Shown here: positions 36,466 to 48,348 of the stretch, one piece after another | How the letters are laid out: each line of letters opens with the position of its first letter | How positions within the stretch are numbered: position 1 is the stretch's first letter | DNA from: an uncultured Coriobacteriaceae bacterium | Lineage (GTDB): Bacteria; Actinomycetota; Coriobacteriia; Coriobacteriales; Eggerthellaceae | Assembly (NCBI GenBank): GCA_902768975.1 | Contig: CACXMZ010000004.1 | Coordinates: 99,957-163,956 of the forward strand | Length of the DNA stretch: 64,000 nucleotides | Direction: 5' to 3' | Position numbers and translations under genes: made by a program | Notes under the pieces: model-generated | Told to the model about the DNA's origin: nothing | Seen by the model: the letters and a program-made list of their open reading frames with translations, nothing else | The model's database searches: none

Positions 36466-36507
36466 CGGTATATGGGGTGTATAGGCGGCTCTGAACTGCA
36501 TTCTATC

Positions 36508-36545
36508 GTGAATAATGCGAGCATTTTTCACACTATAATAGTGAA
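36508..36545 (+). promoter_or_regulatory. Inverted-repeat operator overlapping a -10 box
   Basis: Three half-sites lie in 38 bp: GTGAA (36508-36512), TTCAC (36527-36531) and GTGAA (36541-36545). The first two bracket a near-perfect 24-bp palindrome with the inner arms AATGC/GCATT. The last two flank a TATAAT box (36534-36539). This is a likely repressor site for the hydrolase gene downstream. Confidence 0.6.
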
Positions 36546-36579
36546 GTGAAGCGCTACCAATTGCGAGCAGGAGACATAT

Positions 36580-37536
36580 ATGACTGATACAACACGCGAA
36601 GAATTCACCTTTACTTCGGCAGATGGTAAGACGCCTATCCATGCGATTGCCTGGTTGCCCGAAAATGAAGCGGCCCAGAAGCCGCGGGGTATTGTGCAGT
36701 TAGCGCATGGCATGGAAGAATACATTGGCCGCTATGACGACTTCGCTCGCTTCCTGGTTGGCAATGGTTTTGCGGTATGCGGCAACGACCATATTGGCCA
36801 CGGGCAGAGCGTTTCGGACGAAGTATCGCTTTCGCACCTGCCGCTTAATGGTGCGAGTATTATGCTTAACGACATGCATGCCTTGCGTATGCAGTTTTCC
36901 GCCCAATTCCCTGAAAGCACGCCCTACATTTTGTTTGGTCATTCCATGGGAAGCTTTGCCGCGCGTTGTTATCTGGCACGTTATGGCAAAGGGCTTGCGG
37001 GCGCCATCATTTGTGGAACGGGTGACGTTCCTGTGGCTGCTTCGCGTTTTGGTGGTTTTCTGGCGCGGCGCATGGCGGCAAAGAATGGCCTCGATTCCTA
37101 TAGCCCGTTCATTACCAGCTTAAGCGACGGCAAGTACGGAAAAGCTATTCCGCTGGCACGTACGAATTTCGATTGGCTTAACACTGACCCTGCGCAGGTG
37201 GATGCGTACATTAACGATCCCCTTTGCGGGGTGGCATTTACCGTGGGTGGATACGCTTCGCTTATGGACTTAACGGCCGAAGCGTGTTCAACCAGTTGCG
37301 CCCAGCATGCCCCGAGTGGCTTACCCGTGCTTTTTATTTCTGGCGAAGAAGACCCCGTGGGCGGGCCCAACGCAAAAGGTGTCATGGCAGCCGCTGAACG
37401 TTACGCTAAGAATTCGGATACGCTGCCAACTATCAAAATTTACCCTGGCATGCGCCATGAAATATTGAAAGAGCCTGAACACGAAAAAGTCTATGCCGAC
37501 GTGCTTATGTGGCTCGACGAAGTAGTGGGGAAGTAG
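36580..37536 (+). CDS. Alpha/beta hydrolase, paralogue of the 34.9-kb gene
   Basis: This 318-residue serine hydrolase of the monoacylglycerol lipase group has HGMEEYIGRYDDFARFL, the nucleophile elbow GHSMGSFA, GEEDPVGG and the His loop MRHEILKE. It shares overall plan with the gene at 34910 and probably arose by duplication. Ribosome site GCAGGAG stands before the ATG. A palindromic operator with TATAAT upstream suggests separate regulation from its paralogue. Confidence 0.88.
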   Translation: MTDTTREEFTFTSADGKTPIHAIAWLPENEAAQKPRGIVQLAHGMEEYIGRYDDFARFLVGNGFAVCGNDHIGHGQSVSDEVSLSHLPLNGASIMLNDMHALRMQFSAQFPESTPYILFGHSMGSFAARCYLARYGKGLAGAIICGTGDVPVAASRFGGFLARRMAAKNGLDSYSPFITSLSDGKYGKAIPLARTNFDWLNTDPAQVDAYINDPLCGVAFTVGGYASLMDLTAEACSTSCAQHAPSGLPVLFISGEEDPVGGPNAKGVMAAAERYAKNSDTLPTIKIYPGMRHEILKEPEHEKVYADVLMWLDEVVGK

Positions 37537-37633
37537 CGCATCGGCACAGCGGGGCGCCTCGATGAGGCACGCTCAGCAAGGTGCGCGTAAGGCAAGCAAG
37601 AGATGTCACGTAAAAGAAAGTCCAGGAGGAATA

Positions 37634-39202
37634 ATGTCGAAGTTTGTTATCGCGCTTGACCAGGGTACAACAAGCAGCCGCGCACTTCTTATAAATGCGC
37701 AAGGCGAAGTGCAAGGCGTGGCCCAACAGGCTTTTGAGCAGCATTTTCCCCAGCCTGGTTGGGTGGAGCACGACCCCTTCGATATTTTGGGTTCACAGAT
37801 TGGCGTGCTACGCCAGCTCATGGACGAGCAGGGCATAGGCGCCCAGGACGTAGCGGCGCTCGGTATTACCAACCAGCGCGAAACCACCGTGGTGTGGGAC
37901 GCGCGCACGGGCTTGCCCTTTGGCAATGCCATTGTGTGGCAGTGCCGCCGCACGGCTTCCATTGTCGAAGAACTCTGTAGTGCACCCGACGTGCATGGGC
38001 GCATTATTGCAACTACAGGCCTGGTGCCCGACGCCTATTTTTCGGCGAGCAAGATCAAGTGGATTTTGGACAACGTGGAAGGTGCACGTGAAGCAGCCGA
38101 CGCAGGTTTCGCTCGTTTCGGCACGGTAGACACCTGGCTTATCTACAACTTAACGGGCGGGGCGGTGCATGCGACCGACCATACCAACGCAAGCCGCACC
38201 ATGCTTTTTGACATCCATGCAGGCGTATGGGACGAATGGCTCTGCAATCTCTTTGACGTGCCTCTGTCCATGTTGCCCGACGTGCGCCCGAGTGCCGCCG
38301 ACTTTGGCAAAACGGCCATTAGCATTCCTGCGCTTGCCTTAAGCGAAGGCTGCCCCTGTTCGATTGCGGCGGCTCAGCAAAGCATTTTCGAAAGCATTCC
38401 TGCCAACATTCCCATTTGCGGGGTAGCGGGCGACCAGCAGGCAGCGCTCTTTGGCCATTTGGCCACGCATCCAGGCGAAGCGAAGAATACCTATGGCACG
38501 GGCTGCTTCCTGCTCATGCATACGGGCGAGCAAGCTATCGCGAGCCGCAACAATCTGGTTACCACCATTGCTGCGAGTGCGCCGAATACCCCCGCCCTTG
38601 AATATGCCCTCGAAGGCAGTGTGTTTATGGCGGGCGCTCTTATCCAGTGGTTGCGCGACGAATTGCATCTTATTGAATCTGCTTCTGAAACCGAAGCCTT
38701 GGCAACGAGTGTGCCCGACTCAGCGGGCGTTTATGTGGTGCCTGCCTTTACTGGTTTGGGCGCACCCTATTGGGACGCAAGCGCGCGTGGTGCCATTTAT
38801 GGCCTGACGCGTGGTGCGGGGCGCGCTCATGTGGTGCGCGCCTGCCTGGAAGCTTTGGCCTTCCAGGTGGCCGACTTAGTGGCTGCCATGGAAGACGACT
38901 GCGGCCAGCACCTTGAAACCCTGGCGGTCGACGGTGGGGCGTGCAAGAACAATTTCCTCATGCAGTTCCAAGCCGACATTTTGGACAGCACCATCGAGCG
39001 CCCCGCCAATGTGGAAGCAACGGCATTTGGCGCGGCATATTTGGCTGGCCTATTTTGTGGCTTTTGGGAAGACATCGAACAAATTCGCAAACTTCATGCC
39101 ATTGAAGCGGAGTTTTCGCCTACTATGGAAACCGCAAGGCGCCGTGAATTGCTCGCTGGCTGGGCGGATTGCATTTCGCGGACAAAAAGCAATAAAGAAT
39201 AA
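37634..39202 (+). CDS. glpK: Glycerol kinase
   Basis: GlpK phosphorylates glycerol to glycerol-3-phosphate. The 522-residue FGGY kinase starts MSKFVIALDQGTTSSRALL after a strong AGGAGGAA site. The frame extends to 37562 but the upstream part is not family-like. It shows PGWVEHDP, TNQRETTVVWD, TDHTNASRTMLFDI, GVAGDQQAALFG, YGTGCFLLM and LAVDGGACKNNFLMQ. Length and motifs are normal. No glpF or glpD lies nearby. Glycerol released by the neighbouring lipase-like hydrolases would be a logical substrate, which is inference. Confidence 0.96.
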   Translation: MSKFVIALDQGTTSSRALLINAQGEVQGVAQQAFEQHFPQPGWVEHDPFDILGSQIGVLRQLMDEQGIGAQDVAALGITNQRETTVVWDARTGLPFGNAIVWQCRRTASIVEELCSAPDVHGRIIATTGLVPDAYFSASKIKWILDNVEGAREAADAGFARFGTVDTWLIYNLTGGAVHATDHTNASRTMLFDIHAGVWDEWLCNLFDVPLSMLPDVRPSAADFGKTAISIPALALSEGCPCSIAAAQQSIFESIPANIPICGVAGDQQAALFGHLATHPGEAKNTYGTGCFLLMHTGEQAIASRNNLVTTIAASAPNTPALEYALEGSVFMAGALIQWLRDELHLIESASETEALATSVPDSAGVYVVPAFTGLGAPYWDASARGAIYGLTRGAGRAHVVRACLEALAFQVADLVAAMEDDCGQHLETLAVDGGACKNNFLMQFQADILDSTIERPANVEATAFGAAYLAGLFCGFWEDIEQIRKLHAIEAEFSPTMETARRRELLAGWADCISRTKSNKE

Positions 39203-39264
39203 GCTATTCTGCAAGCGCGCATATGGAGCATTTTCAAAAAGTGTTCCATGCAGAAAGGGAAGCT

Positions 39265-39699
39265 ATGAATATTGCCATGGGGGCCGACCACGCCGGCTTT
39301 GAACAGAAGGAGCTCTTAAAAAACTACCTAATTGAACAGGGGTTTACCGTTCATGACAAGGGTTGTTTTTCCGAAGAACGCGTGGACTATCCCGACTTTG
39401 CTAAAACCGTTTCCGAAGCCGTGGCGGCTGGCGAAGCCGACTTTGGCGTGCTCGTGTGTGGCACCGGTATTGGCATGGCCATAGCGGCAAATAAGGTTGA
39501 CGGCATTCGCGCGGCCAATGTAATCACTCCTGAATTTGCCCAGCTTGCGCGCGAGCACAACAATGCAAATGTAGTTACCGTCTCAGGCCGCTTTGTAGAC
39601 CTGGAAACAAACAAGGCTATTCTGGACACCTTCCTCAATACCGAATTTGGTGGCGGGCGCCACGAATGCAGGGTAAGCAAAATAATGGAGCTGGAATAG
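39265..39699 (+). CDS. rpiB: Ribose 5-phosphate isomerase B
   Basis: RpiB interconverts ribose and ribulose 5-phosphates in the pentose pathway. The 144-residue protein starts MNIAMGADHAGFEQKE after AAAGGGAAG and has the active-site segments VLVCGTGIGMAIAANK with the catalytic Cys, REHNNANV and GRFVDLE. An upstream frame to 39223 is not family-like. It starts the rpiB-glyA-dCMP deaminase group, a common arrangement. Confidence 0.95.
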   Translation: MNIAMGADHAGFEQKELLKNYLIEQGFTVHDKGCFSEERVDYPDFAKTVSEAVAAGEADFGVLVCGTGIGMAIAANKVDGIRAANVITPEFAQLAREHNNANVVTVSGRFVDLETNKAILDTFLNTEFGGGRHECRVSKIMELE

Positions 39700-39743
39700 G
39701 CGACTATTATTAGTATTTGAGGTCAGAAAGATTTGGAGTAAAC

Positions 39744-41057
39744 ATGCCTCTGAAGTACGTCGAAAAAACCGATCCTGAAATCGCAGAAGTTCTGTGGGGC
39801 GAACTGGCGCGTCAGCGCAACACTATCGAACTCATCGCATCGGAAAACTTTACGAGCCCTGCCGTCATGCAAGCCGTGGGGACCGTCCTTACTAATAAGT
39901 ACGCCGAAGGCTACCCCGGCAAGCGCTACTACGGTGGCTGCGAAGAAGTCGACAAAGTGGAGCGCCTGGCCATTGAACGCGCTAAGAAGCTTTTCGGTGC
40001 TAAGTTTGCCAACGTGCAACCCCATGCGGGTGCCCAGGCCAATGAATGTGCCTACGCGGCCATCCTTAAACCGGGCGACCGCATCCTGGGCATGGACCTG
40101 AACAATGGCGGCCATTTAACGCATGGCACACCCATGAACTTTTCGGGTAGGGTGTATCAGTCCTTCGCCTATGGCTTGGGTGAAGACGAACGCCTGGACT
40201 ACGAAGCCATTGCCGCGCAGGCGCGTGAAGTGAAGCCCCATGTTATTGTGGCGGGCGCTTCGGCCTACCCGCGCATTATCGACTTTGAACGCATGGCTGA
40301 AATAGCGCATGAAGTGGGCGCCTTCCTCATGGTCGACATGGCCCATATCGCAGGCCTGGTGGCTGGTGGTGCACACCCATCGCCTGTGCCTCATGCCGAC
40401 ATCGTCACGACCACTACGCACAAAACCCTGCGCGGTCCGCGTGGCGGTCTTATCCTTACCAACAATGAAGAGTTGGCCCACAAGATCGATTCCGCGGTAT
40501 TCCCGGGCACCCAGGGTGGCCCGCTTATGCATGTTATCGCTGGTAAAGCGGTTGCTTTCCAGGAAGCCCTGCAGCCTGAATTCCGCGAATACATCGAAGA
40601 CGTGGTGGCGAACTGCGCCCGTTTGGGCGAAGGCCTGGCCCAGGGCGGGCTGCGCCTGGTTTCGGGCGGCACCGACAACCATCTGTGCCTGGTCGACCTG
40701 ACGGCAGCTGGTATTTCGGGCCGCGACGCAAGCCACCTGCTTGAACGCGTGGGCTTTACCGCCAACAAGAATGCGGTGCCCAACGACCCGCGCAGCCACT
40801 TTGTGACCAGCGGCATTCGCGTAGGTACAGCGGCAGGCACCACACGCGGCATCACTGCCGACGAGTTCTTTGAAATTGGTCTGGCCATCGCCGAAGCGCT
40901 CATGCAAATCAGCGAAGAGACTGTCCGCTCTATGGACGGCGGCGGCTTCACGCCCACCCCTGAAGACGAACCGGTGGTGGCCGAAGTCCGTGCCATCGCC
41001 CAGCGCATCTTGGACGCTCATCCGCTCTATCCAGAGCTTTACAAGGAGAAGAAATGA
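39744..41057 (+). CDS. glyA: Serine hydroxymethyltransferase
   Basis: GlyA makes glycine and methylene-tetrahydrofolate from serine. The 437-residue PLP enzyme shows [55 protein letters not shown] and the PLP-lysine motif [14 protein letters not shown]. The start at 39744 has GGAG upstream. It overlaps the next gene by ATGA. Methylene-THF from this enzyme feeds thymidylate synthesis, as does dUMP derived from the downstream deaminase. Confidence 0.97.
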   Translation: MPLKYVEKTDPEIAEVLWGELARQRNTIELIASENFTSPAVMQAVGTVLTNKYAEGYPGKRYYGGCEEVDKVERLAIERAKKLFGAKFANVQPHAGAQANECAYAAILKPGDRILGMDLNNGGHLTHGTPMNFSGRVYQSFAYGLGEDERLDYEAIAAQAREVKPHVIVAGASAYPRIIDFERMAEIAHEVGAFLMVDMAHIAGLVAGGAHPSPVPHADIVTTTTHKTLRGPRGGLILTNNEELAHKIDSAVFPGTQGGPLMHVIAGKAVAFQEALQPEFREYIEDVVANCARLGEGLAQGGLRLVSGGTDNHLCLVDLTAAGISGRDASHLLERVGFTANKNAVPNDPRSHFVTSGIRVGTAAGTTRGITADEFFEIGLAIAEALMQISEETVRSMDGGGFTPTPEDEPVVAEVRAIAQRILDAHPLYPELYKEKK

Positions 41058-41590
41058 CAGACGAAGCCTTGCAGGCCGAACAAACAGAACAGCCCGAACA
41101 GGCTAGGCAGGCCCAGCAGCCCGAACAAGCTGCACCCGTTCTGGGCGTCGACCGCCCCAGCTGGGACGAATATTTTATGACCCTTGCCAACCAGGTTGCA
41201 TCGCGTACCACGTGCACACGCCGTGCGGTGGGTTGCGTCATCGTGAAGGACAAGCGCATCTTGGCAACGGGCTACAACGGCGTGCCCACGGGCTTGCGCC
41301 ACTGTGCTGAAACTGGTTGTTTGCGCCAAGAGCTGGGCATTCCCAGTGGGCAGCGCCACGAAATCTGCCGTGGGCTTCATGCGGAACAGAATGCCATTAT
41401 TCAGGCGGCGCGTTATGGCACCGACATTTCAGGCGCCACTATTTATGTAAATACGCAGCCCTGCGTGGTGTGCGCCAAGATGCTTATCAATGCGGGCATT
41501 ACCGAAATTGTCTACCAGAACCCGTACCCCGACGAACTTTCGATGGAGTTGCTGGGCGAGTCGGGTATCAAGTTGCGCATCTATGAGTAA
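41054..41590 (+). CDS. dCMP deaminase
   Basis: The enzyme deaminates dCMP to dUMP for thymidylate synthesis. The 178-residue protein has zinc-ligand motifs HAEQNAI and PCVVCAKML and the substrate segment [14 protein letters not shown], as in ComEB-type deaminases. The N-terminal 31 residues are an unusual Gln/Glu/Ala-rich extension ([17 protein letters not shown]). Its start overlaps the glyA stop as ATGA. Confidence 0.94.
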   Translation: MTDEALQAEQTEQPEQARQAQQPEQAAPVLGVDRPSWDEYFMTLANQVASRTTCTRRAVGCVIVKDKRILATGYNGVPTGLRHCAETGCLRQELGIPSGQRHEICRGLHAEQNAIIQAARYGTDISGATIYVNTQPCVVCAKMLINAGITEIVYQNPYPDELSMELLGESGIKLRIYE

Positions 41591-41723
41591 TATTACCCAG
41601 GTTTAATTAGCACCACTCGTCCTATAATCGTTGTCTTTTTTACGTTTCTTGTAGCGGTGGGCCAATAATCCGCTATAGTTTTACTATTGCGTTGAAACAC
41701 GGATAGAAAGAGCGAGAGCAACC

Positions 41724-42017
41724 TTGTTTTTCGTTTTGGGTGTTATTGCCGGCTTGGTGGGATTTCTTCCCTTAGTAGCGGGACTGAAGGCCATCAAGGG
41801 GGTTACTGAAACATCTAATCTGTCGTATTCAAGCATCCTGGTTTTATCGGTCGTTGGTTCGTCGATAGTGCTCTTTGGGGCGGCGGTTCTTTGTATCGTA
41901 TTTAACCGGGAAAACGTGTTGTTCTTTGTAGCGGGGGAAGCAGCAGGTATTGTTGTCGTAGCTATTGCCTTCGGCATTTACCAGGTGTTTTTCCGTTCTA
42001 GGGGGAAAGGTAGCTAG
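41724..42017 (+). CDS. Small membrane protein at the atpI position
   Basis: This 97-residue protein has three hydrophobic segments, directly upstream of atpB and overlapping it by one base. Many atp operons carry a poorly conserved AtpI-type protein here, which helps assemble the c-ring or binds magnesium; sequence similarity alone does not prove this. The start is a TTG, and the ribosome site is weak (GAGCGAGAG). A TATAGT box lies about 45 nt upstream, and another TATAAT at 41623-41628. Confidence 0.65.
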   Translation: MFFVLGVIAGLVGFLPLVAGLKAIKGVTETSNLSYSSILVLSVVGSSIVLFGAAVLCIVFNRENVLFFVAGEAAGIVVVAIAFGIYQVFFRSRGKGS

Positions 42018-42790
42018 TGGACGCACTTGAAGCTTTGAAGGAAGGCGCCGATCATCTGTCACGGTCCTTCAATTCCGGTTTCGTTTTCGGCCCTGTGACG
42101 CAGTACACGCTTTGGCTGGCCATTGTATTTGTGGTCGTGCTTTTGGTTGTACTGACGGCAGCAAAGAAGCTGGAACTTGTGCCGAACAACAAGTTCGTGA
42201 ACATGGTTGAATATGGGTATGACTTTGTCTGCTCCGACATGGGCGAAAATGCTATCGGCCATGGGTATAAGCAGCACATTCCTTTCTTGGCAACGCTGTT
42301 TTTCTTCATCCTTATCGCGAATTTTATCGGCTTGGTGCCTGGGTTTAAGACGCCTACGGGCACGCTTTCCATTACCTGGGCGCTGGCTCTTATCAGTTTT
42401 ATTTACTTTAACTATTACGGCATTAAGGCGAAGGGTGGCTTGGGCTATTTGAAGTCCATTGCACCTTCCGGTTTGCCCGTAGGTATGGTGCCCATCATTT
42501 GGTTCTTCGAACTTATTTCGCTGGTACTCCGTTTGCTTACGCTGGCTGTTCGTCTTTATGGCAACATGTTCGCTGGTCATATGGTGCTGGGTATTTTTGC
42601 CCTTGCCACCAGCGTGTTTATTCAAGCAGCCATTCAGAACATGAGCATTGCTACGGCGCTGCCTTCCATCGGTTGGTTTGCGCTGCTTGTTGCCATGTAT
42701 GCGCTCGAAACGCTGGTTGCATTCCTGCAGGCTTATGTATTCACCATCTTAAGTGCGGTGTACGTGAGCCTGGCAACGAGCGAACACTAG
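42017..42790 (+). CDS. atpB: ATP synthase F0 subunit a
   Basis: Subunit a provides the proton half-channels. The 257-residue protein has six hydrophobic segments. The family-defining stretch LRLLTLAVRLYGNMFAGHMVLG contains the essential Arg, and the last helix has ALETLVAFLQAYVFTILSAVY. The start is the GTG overlapping the previous stop by one base. A 180-bp gap with short GC-rich hairpins (for example CGTCGG/CCGACG) separates it from atpE. Confidence 0.95.
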   Translation: MDALEALKEGADHLSRSFNSGFVFGPVTQYTLWLAIVFVVVLLVVLTAAKKLELVPNNKFVNMVEYGYDFVCSDMGENAIGHGYKQHIPFLATLFFFILIANFIGLVPGFKTPTGTLSITWALALISFIYFNYYGIKAKGGLGYLKSIAPSGLPVGMVPIIWFFELISLVLRLLTLAVRLYGNMFAGHMVLGIFALATSVFIQAAIQNMSIATALPSIGWFALLVAMYALETLVAFLQAYVFTILSAVYVSLATSEH

Positions 42791-42972
42791 GCAATGGCCT
42801 GAAGGCAGGCACGGGCATTGTGCCCCATGTGCCTAGCAACTGCGCACCCCAGCATGTTGCACGTCGAGCCAGACGTTAAATGGCATGGTTTTGGTAACGT
42901 CGTCGGGACGTCCGACGCGGGACATAGAGTAAAAAGGTTTCGCATGTGCGGGACCGACCAAAGGAGGAAAAA

Positions 42973-43191
42973 GTGGAAACTACTCTTATCATCAGCGCAC
43001 TTAAGGTAGTGGGCTATGGCCTGGGCGCTATCGGCCCTGGCATCGGCATTGGCATTGCCGCTTATGGTGTAAACGTGGCTACTGCTCGCCAGCCTGAACT
43101 GGCCGGTCGTCTGTTCACGAACTTCATCATCGGCGCCGCATTGGCCGAAGCACTTGCTCTTATCGGCTTCGTGCTCGCGTTCATTATGTAA
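42973..43191 (+). CDS. atpE: ATP synthase F0 subunit c
   Basis: Subunit c forms the rotor ring. The 72-residue protein has two membrane helices around a polar loop (RQPEL), the glycine motif GPGIGIGIAAYG and the ion-binding Glu in LAEALALIGFVLAF. The sodium-type Gln in helix 1 is absent, so proton use is more likely. The GTG start has a strong AAAGGAGG site, and the long gap upstream may help raise its expression, as c is needed in many copies. Confidence 0.95.
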   Translation: METTLIISALKVVGYGLGAIGPGIGIGIAAYGVNVATARQPELAGRLFTNFIIGAALAEALALIGFVLAFIM

Positions 43192-43236
43192 CTTTCTGCC
43201 TTGTACGCTAGTACCACGAAAAAGGTGGAAGGAGTA

Positions 43237-43848
43237 ATGACCGTGATACAGAAGACGAAAATGTTCGGTTCTGGCATTGCCGCTGCATTTGCCTGCCAGC
43301 AGTTCGTTCCTGCTGTCGCGCTCGCTGAAGAAGAGGCAGAAGGGGGCATTTCCCTCATCCTGCCCAACATGGTCGAATTCATCCCCATGCTTGTTGCCTT
43401 TATCATCCTGTGGGCGATTTTGGCAAAGTTTGGGTGGCCTGTGTTCGACAAGATGCTGCAGAAGCGCAGCGACACTATTCAGGAAAACTTGCAGAAAGCC
43501 GAAGATGCTCGTATCGAAGGCGAACGCATTTTGGCTGAATACAAGCAGGAGCTGGACGCCGCCAAGCAGCAGGCCGCGCAAATCGTGGCCGACGCCAAAA
43601 AGACAGGCGAAGCTGCTAAGGCTGGCATAACCGAAGCTGCACAAAAGGAAGCCGCCGACATGATAGAAAAAGCCCGCGCTGCTATCGAAAGCGAAAAGAA
43701 GGCTGCCGCCGCAGACCTTCAGCATTCCGTGGCAGACACTTCCGTGGCGCTTGCTTCTAAATTGTTTGGCGAAGGCCTTTCTGTGGAAGAGCACCGCGCG
43801 CTCATCGAGCGCTACGTAAACGAGGCGGGCAGTTTCAATGCCGGCTAA
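43237..43848 (+). CDS. atpF: ATP synthase F0 subunit b
   Basis: Subunit b is the peripheral stalk. The 203 residues include a signal-like N-terminus ending in AVALA at about residue 29, a membrane helix (about 42-60, MLVAFIILWAILAKFGWPVF) and a long Ala/Glu/Lys coiled coil. The start at 43237 has GGAAGGAG. The two hydrophobic stretches imply either a cleaved leader or a hairpin; this N-terminal extension is seen in other actinobacteria. It overlaps atpH by 11 nt. Confidence 0.94.
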   Translation: MTVIQKTKMFGSGIAAAFACQQFVPAVALAEEEAEGGISLILPNMVEFIPMLVAFIILWAILAKFGWPVFDKMLQKRSDTIQENLQKAEDARIEGERILAEYKQELDAAKQQAAQIVADAKKTGEAAKAGITEAAQKEAADMIEKARAAIESEKKAAAADLQHSVADTSVALASKLFGEGLSVEEHRALIERYVNEAGSFNAG

Positions 43849-44398
43849 TCGTTTCTTAGAGAAGGCTGAAGTAGAAGTGTATGCCAACACTCTGCTCGAT
43901 TCGCTCAATTCTACTGGCGGCATCGACGCCGTCATGGAGGCACGTACCCAAATGGAGCAGGTTGTTGCGTACAACCGCAGCCATACCGACTTGCTGAACG
44001 TTTCTTCGAGTTCTGAATACAGCCCTGAACAGCGAAATAACCTGGTCAAGGGCGTATTTAAGGACACGTCGCCGGCGCTTGCAAGCATGCTCGGTATTAT
44101 GGCAGAACGGGGTGGTTTACACATGCTTCCCCGTGTGCTTTCAGCTTTCAATGAACTCATTCGCAGCAAGTTGGGCGTTACGGTGGTAGACGTGGTTACC
44201 CGCGTGCCGCTCGACGACCATTTGCGCGAACTTATCAAGAACAAGGCATTTAACGAACTGGGTGGCAACGTTGTTCTGCGTGAACAGATTGACGAGAACA
44301 TGCTGGGCGGCATCATCATGAATGCCGGCAGCAAGCGCATTGACGCGAGCATGAACACCATGCTTGAAGCTGCCCGTGTAGCCTTGAAACGAGCTTAA
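43838..44398 (+). CDS. atpH: ATP synthase F1 subunit delta
   Basis: Delta joins the peripheral stalk to the alpha3beta3 head. The 186-residue protein has the helical N-terminal domain ([15 protein letters not shown]) and the conserved C-terminal pattern [20 protein letters not shown], then [19 protein letters not shown]. It starts within the end of atpF and is therefore coupled. Length is normal. Confidence 0.94.
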   Translation: MPANRFLEKAEVEVYANTLLDSLNSTGGIDAVMEARTQMEQVVAYNRSHTDLLNVSSSSEYSPEQRNNLVKGVFKDTSPALASMLGIMAERGGLHMLPRVLSAFNELIRSKLGVTVVDVVTRVPLDDHLRELIKNKAFNELGGNVVLREQIDENMLGGIIMNAGSKRIDASMNTMLEAARVALKRA

Positions 44399-44415
44399 GG
44401 AAAGTAGGTGAAAAA

Positions 44416-45987
44416 GTGACTGAAATTACCGCACAGTCGATTGATGAAGCGTTGCGCGCTCAACTAGACGCGCTCCAGACCAGCGTTGAGTCAAGGGAAG
44501 TCGGCACGGTTATCCAGGTCGGCGACGGTATTGCCCGTATCGACGGCCTCCAGGATGCCATGGCAGGCGAACTGCTTGAATTTGTGGGTGAAGGCGGCAA
44601 GACCGTTTATGGCCTGGCCCAGAACCTCGAAGAAGACGAAGTAGGCGCCGTGCTTTTGGGCGATGTCACTGCTATTAGAGAAAACGACACGGTCAAGACT
44701 ACGGGCCGTATCGTGGAAGTGCCTTCTGGCAAGGCCTTGCTGGGCCGCGTGGTAAACCCCCTCGGTATGCCTATCGACGGCAAAGGCCCCATTGAAGCTG
44801 AAGGCTATCGTCCTGTTGAATTTAGGGCACCTGGTGTTATCGAACGCCAGCCCGTTAACGAACCTGTTCAGACGGGCATTTTGGCTATCGACTCCATGAT
44901 TCCTATTGGCCGTGGCCAGCGCGAACTTATCATTGGCGACCGCCAAACGGGTAAGACCGCTATCGCTCTCGACGCCATCATTAACCAAAAAGGCCAAGAC
45001 ATGATCTGCATCTATGTTGCAATCGGTCAGAAGGCTTCTACGGTAGCCAACCTGGTGGAAACCCTCGAAAAGCATGGTGCCATGGAATACACCATCATTG
45101 TTTCCGCTACGGCGTCCGACTCGGCTCCGCTGCAGTACATCGCGCCGATGGCCGGTGCTGCCATGGGCGAGTACTTCATGTACAACGGCGAAGACGGCCA
45201 GCCCGCCAGCAAGGACAACCCGGGCCGCCACGTGCTCTGCATCTATGACGACCTGTCCAAGCAGGCTGTGGCTTACCGCCAGATGTCGCTGACACTGCGC
45301 CGCCCACCGGGACGCGAAGCTTATCCGGGTGACGTTTTCTATCTGCATAGCCGCTTGCTGGAACGCGCGGTTAAGATGTCCGACGAAAACGGCGGTGGTA
45401 GCTTAACGGCTCTGCCCATGATTGAAACGCAGGCTGGCGACGTGTCTGCCTACATTCCTACGAACGTTATTTCCATTACCGACGGCCAGATCTTCCTGGT
45501 GACGGACCTGTTCTTCCAGGGCCAGCGTCCGGCTGTTGACGTAGGTATTAGCGTTTCGCGTGTAGGCGGTTCGGCCCAGATTAAGGCTATGAAGCAGGTT
45601 GCTGGTTCACTTCGTCTGGACCTGGCAAGCTACCGCGAACTGCAGGCCTTTACCCAGTTCGGCTCCGACCTGGACAAGGCTACCCAGCAGCAGCTGGCAC
45701 GCGGTGCTCGCATGACCGAATTGCTGAAGCAAGGCCGCTATGTGCCCATGCCCGTTGAAGAACAAGCAGTCGCCATTTATGCGGGCGGTCACGGCTTCCT
45801 GGACAGCATTCCAGTTGAAGACGTCGTGCGTTTCCGCGGCGAATTGCTCGACTACCTGCGCGGTTCGCATGCCAAGATCTTGGAAGACTTGCGCACCGAA
45901 AAGAAGTTCACGGAAGAAATCGAAGCCGCTTTGGACGCTGCCATTGAAACATTCAAGGGCCAGTTCGCGACTTCGGATTCCGAATAG
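44416..45987 (+). CDS. atpA: ATP synthase F1 subunit alpha
   Basis: Alpha is the non-catalytic nucleotide-binding subunit of the head. The 523-residue product shows the P-loop [13 protein letters not shown], the VGxVVxxxGDGIA-like barrel at the start, the arginine-finger region [16 protein letters not shown] and the C-terminal helical domain. The GTG start at 44416 follows GTAGGTG. It sits 17 nt after atpH. Confidence 0.97.
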   Translation: MTEITAQSIDEALRAQLDALQTSVESREVGTVIQVGDGIARIDGLQDAMAGELLEFVGEGGKTVYGLAQNLEEDEVGAVLLGDVTAIRENDTVKTTGRIVEVPSGKALLGRVVNPLGMPIDGKGPIEAEGYRPVEFRAPGVIERQPVNEPVQTGILAIDSMIPIGRGQRELIIGDRQTGKTAIALDAIINQKGQDMICIYVAIGQKASTVANLVETLEKHGAMEYTIIVSATASDSAPLQYIAPMAGAAMGEYFMYNGEDGQPASKDNPGRHVLCIYDDLSKQAVAYRQMSLTLRRPPGREAYPGDVFYLHSRLLERAVKMSDENGGGSLTALPMIETQAGDVSAYIPTNVISITDGQIFLVTDLFFQGQRPAVDVGISVSRVGGSAQIKAMKQVAGSLRLDLASYRELQAFTQFGSDLDKATQQQLARGARMTELLKQGRYVPMPVEEQAVAIYAGGHGFLDSIPVEDVVRFRGELLDYLRGSHAKILEDLRTEKKFTEEIEAALDAAIETFKGQFATSDSE

Positions 45988-46005
45988 GGCGAAGGCAGGT
46001 AGAGC

Positions 46006-46905
46006 ATGCCGAACCTTCACGACTTAGAAAGGCGCATTAACTCCGTCAAATCGACGATGCAGATTACGCGTACCATGGAAATGGTGGCGGCTGCTAAAAT
46101 CCGCAAGGCTTCCGAGCGGGTGGATGCAACCACGCCTTATTCCAATTCCATGACCGAAATGCTCGTCAACGTGGCGGAAAATGCAGGCAGCTCTGACAAT
46201 GCATTATTGGTTGAACATGACGAAGAAAAAAGCGTGCTCTATATCGCGGTAGTTTCTGACCGTGGTTTGGCAGGCGGCTTTAATAGCAATGTGCTTCGCC
46301 ATGTTGAAAAGGCGGTCTATGCCGCACGTTCCGAAGGGGTAACCGCCCATGTGGTTGCCTGTGGCAAGAAGGCCATTTCGTATTTTGAGTTCCGCAAGAT
46401 CGACCTTGACCTGGTGTTTAGGGACCTTTCGGCGGACCCAACGCTCGACGAAGCCCTCCAGATTGCAACGCGTGCAATCGAAGGTTACACGGCGGGCGAA
46501 TACGACAAAGTGGTCCTGGTGTACAACCACGCTAAGAATGCTGCCGAACAGCAGCTGCGTATTGAAACCGTTTTGCCCATAGACGCGAACATGTTTGCAG
46601 AAGCGCCTGAAGCAGCAGAAGAAGGCGCGGAACAACAGCTTTCGGGCGACGTTATCTACGAGCCCGACGCTGAAGCCGTGCTGGACTCTTTGCTACCTGC
46701 ATATGTAAAGACCACTATTTATCATGCGCTGGTGGACAGTGCTGCGGCCGAACAGGCTGCACGCCGTTCCGCTATGAAATCAGCAACCGACAATGCGAAC
46801 GACATGATAGAAACGCTCACCCGCTTCTATAACCGCGTTCGCCAAGGCGCCATTACCACCGAAATTAACGAAATCGTTGGCGGCGCAGCAGCTTTGGAGG
46901 AATAA
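46006..46905 (+). CDS. atpG: ATP synthase F1 subunit gamma
   Basis: Gamma is the rotating central shaft. The 299 residues begin MPNLHDLERRINSVKSTMQITRTMEMVAAAKI and end in a matching helix (SAMKSATDNANDMIETLTRFYNRVRQGAITTEINEIVGGA); these two form the coiled-coil rotor. The middle contains an acidic insert near residues 205-215 (EAPEAAEEGAEQQ). It directly abuts atpD (TAA-ATG). Confidence 0.97.
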   Translation: MPNLHDLERRINSVKSTMQITRTMEMVAAAKIRKASERVDATTPYSNSMTEMLVNVAENAGSSDNALLVEHDEEKSVLYIAVVSDRGLAGGFNSNVLRHVEKAVYAARSEGVTAHVVACGKKAISYFEFRKIDLDLVFRDLSADPTLDEALQIATRAIEGYTAGEYDKVVLVYNHAKNAAEQQLRIETVLPIDANMFAEAPEAAEEGAEQQLSGDVIYEPDAEAVLDSLLPAYVKTTIYHALVDSAAAEQAARRSAMKSATDNANDMIETLTRFYNRVRQGAITTEINEIVGGAAALEE

Positions 46906-48345
<1,440 letters not shown>

Positions 48346-48348
48346 ACC

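Noticed and set aside
42787..44361. 524-codon minus-strand frame across atpE, atpF and atpH
   Set aside because: It crosses three well-supported plus-strand genes and has low-complexity shadow composition.
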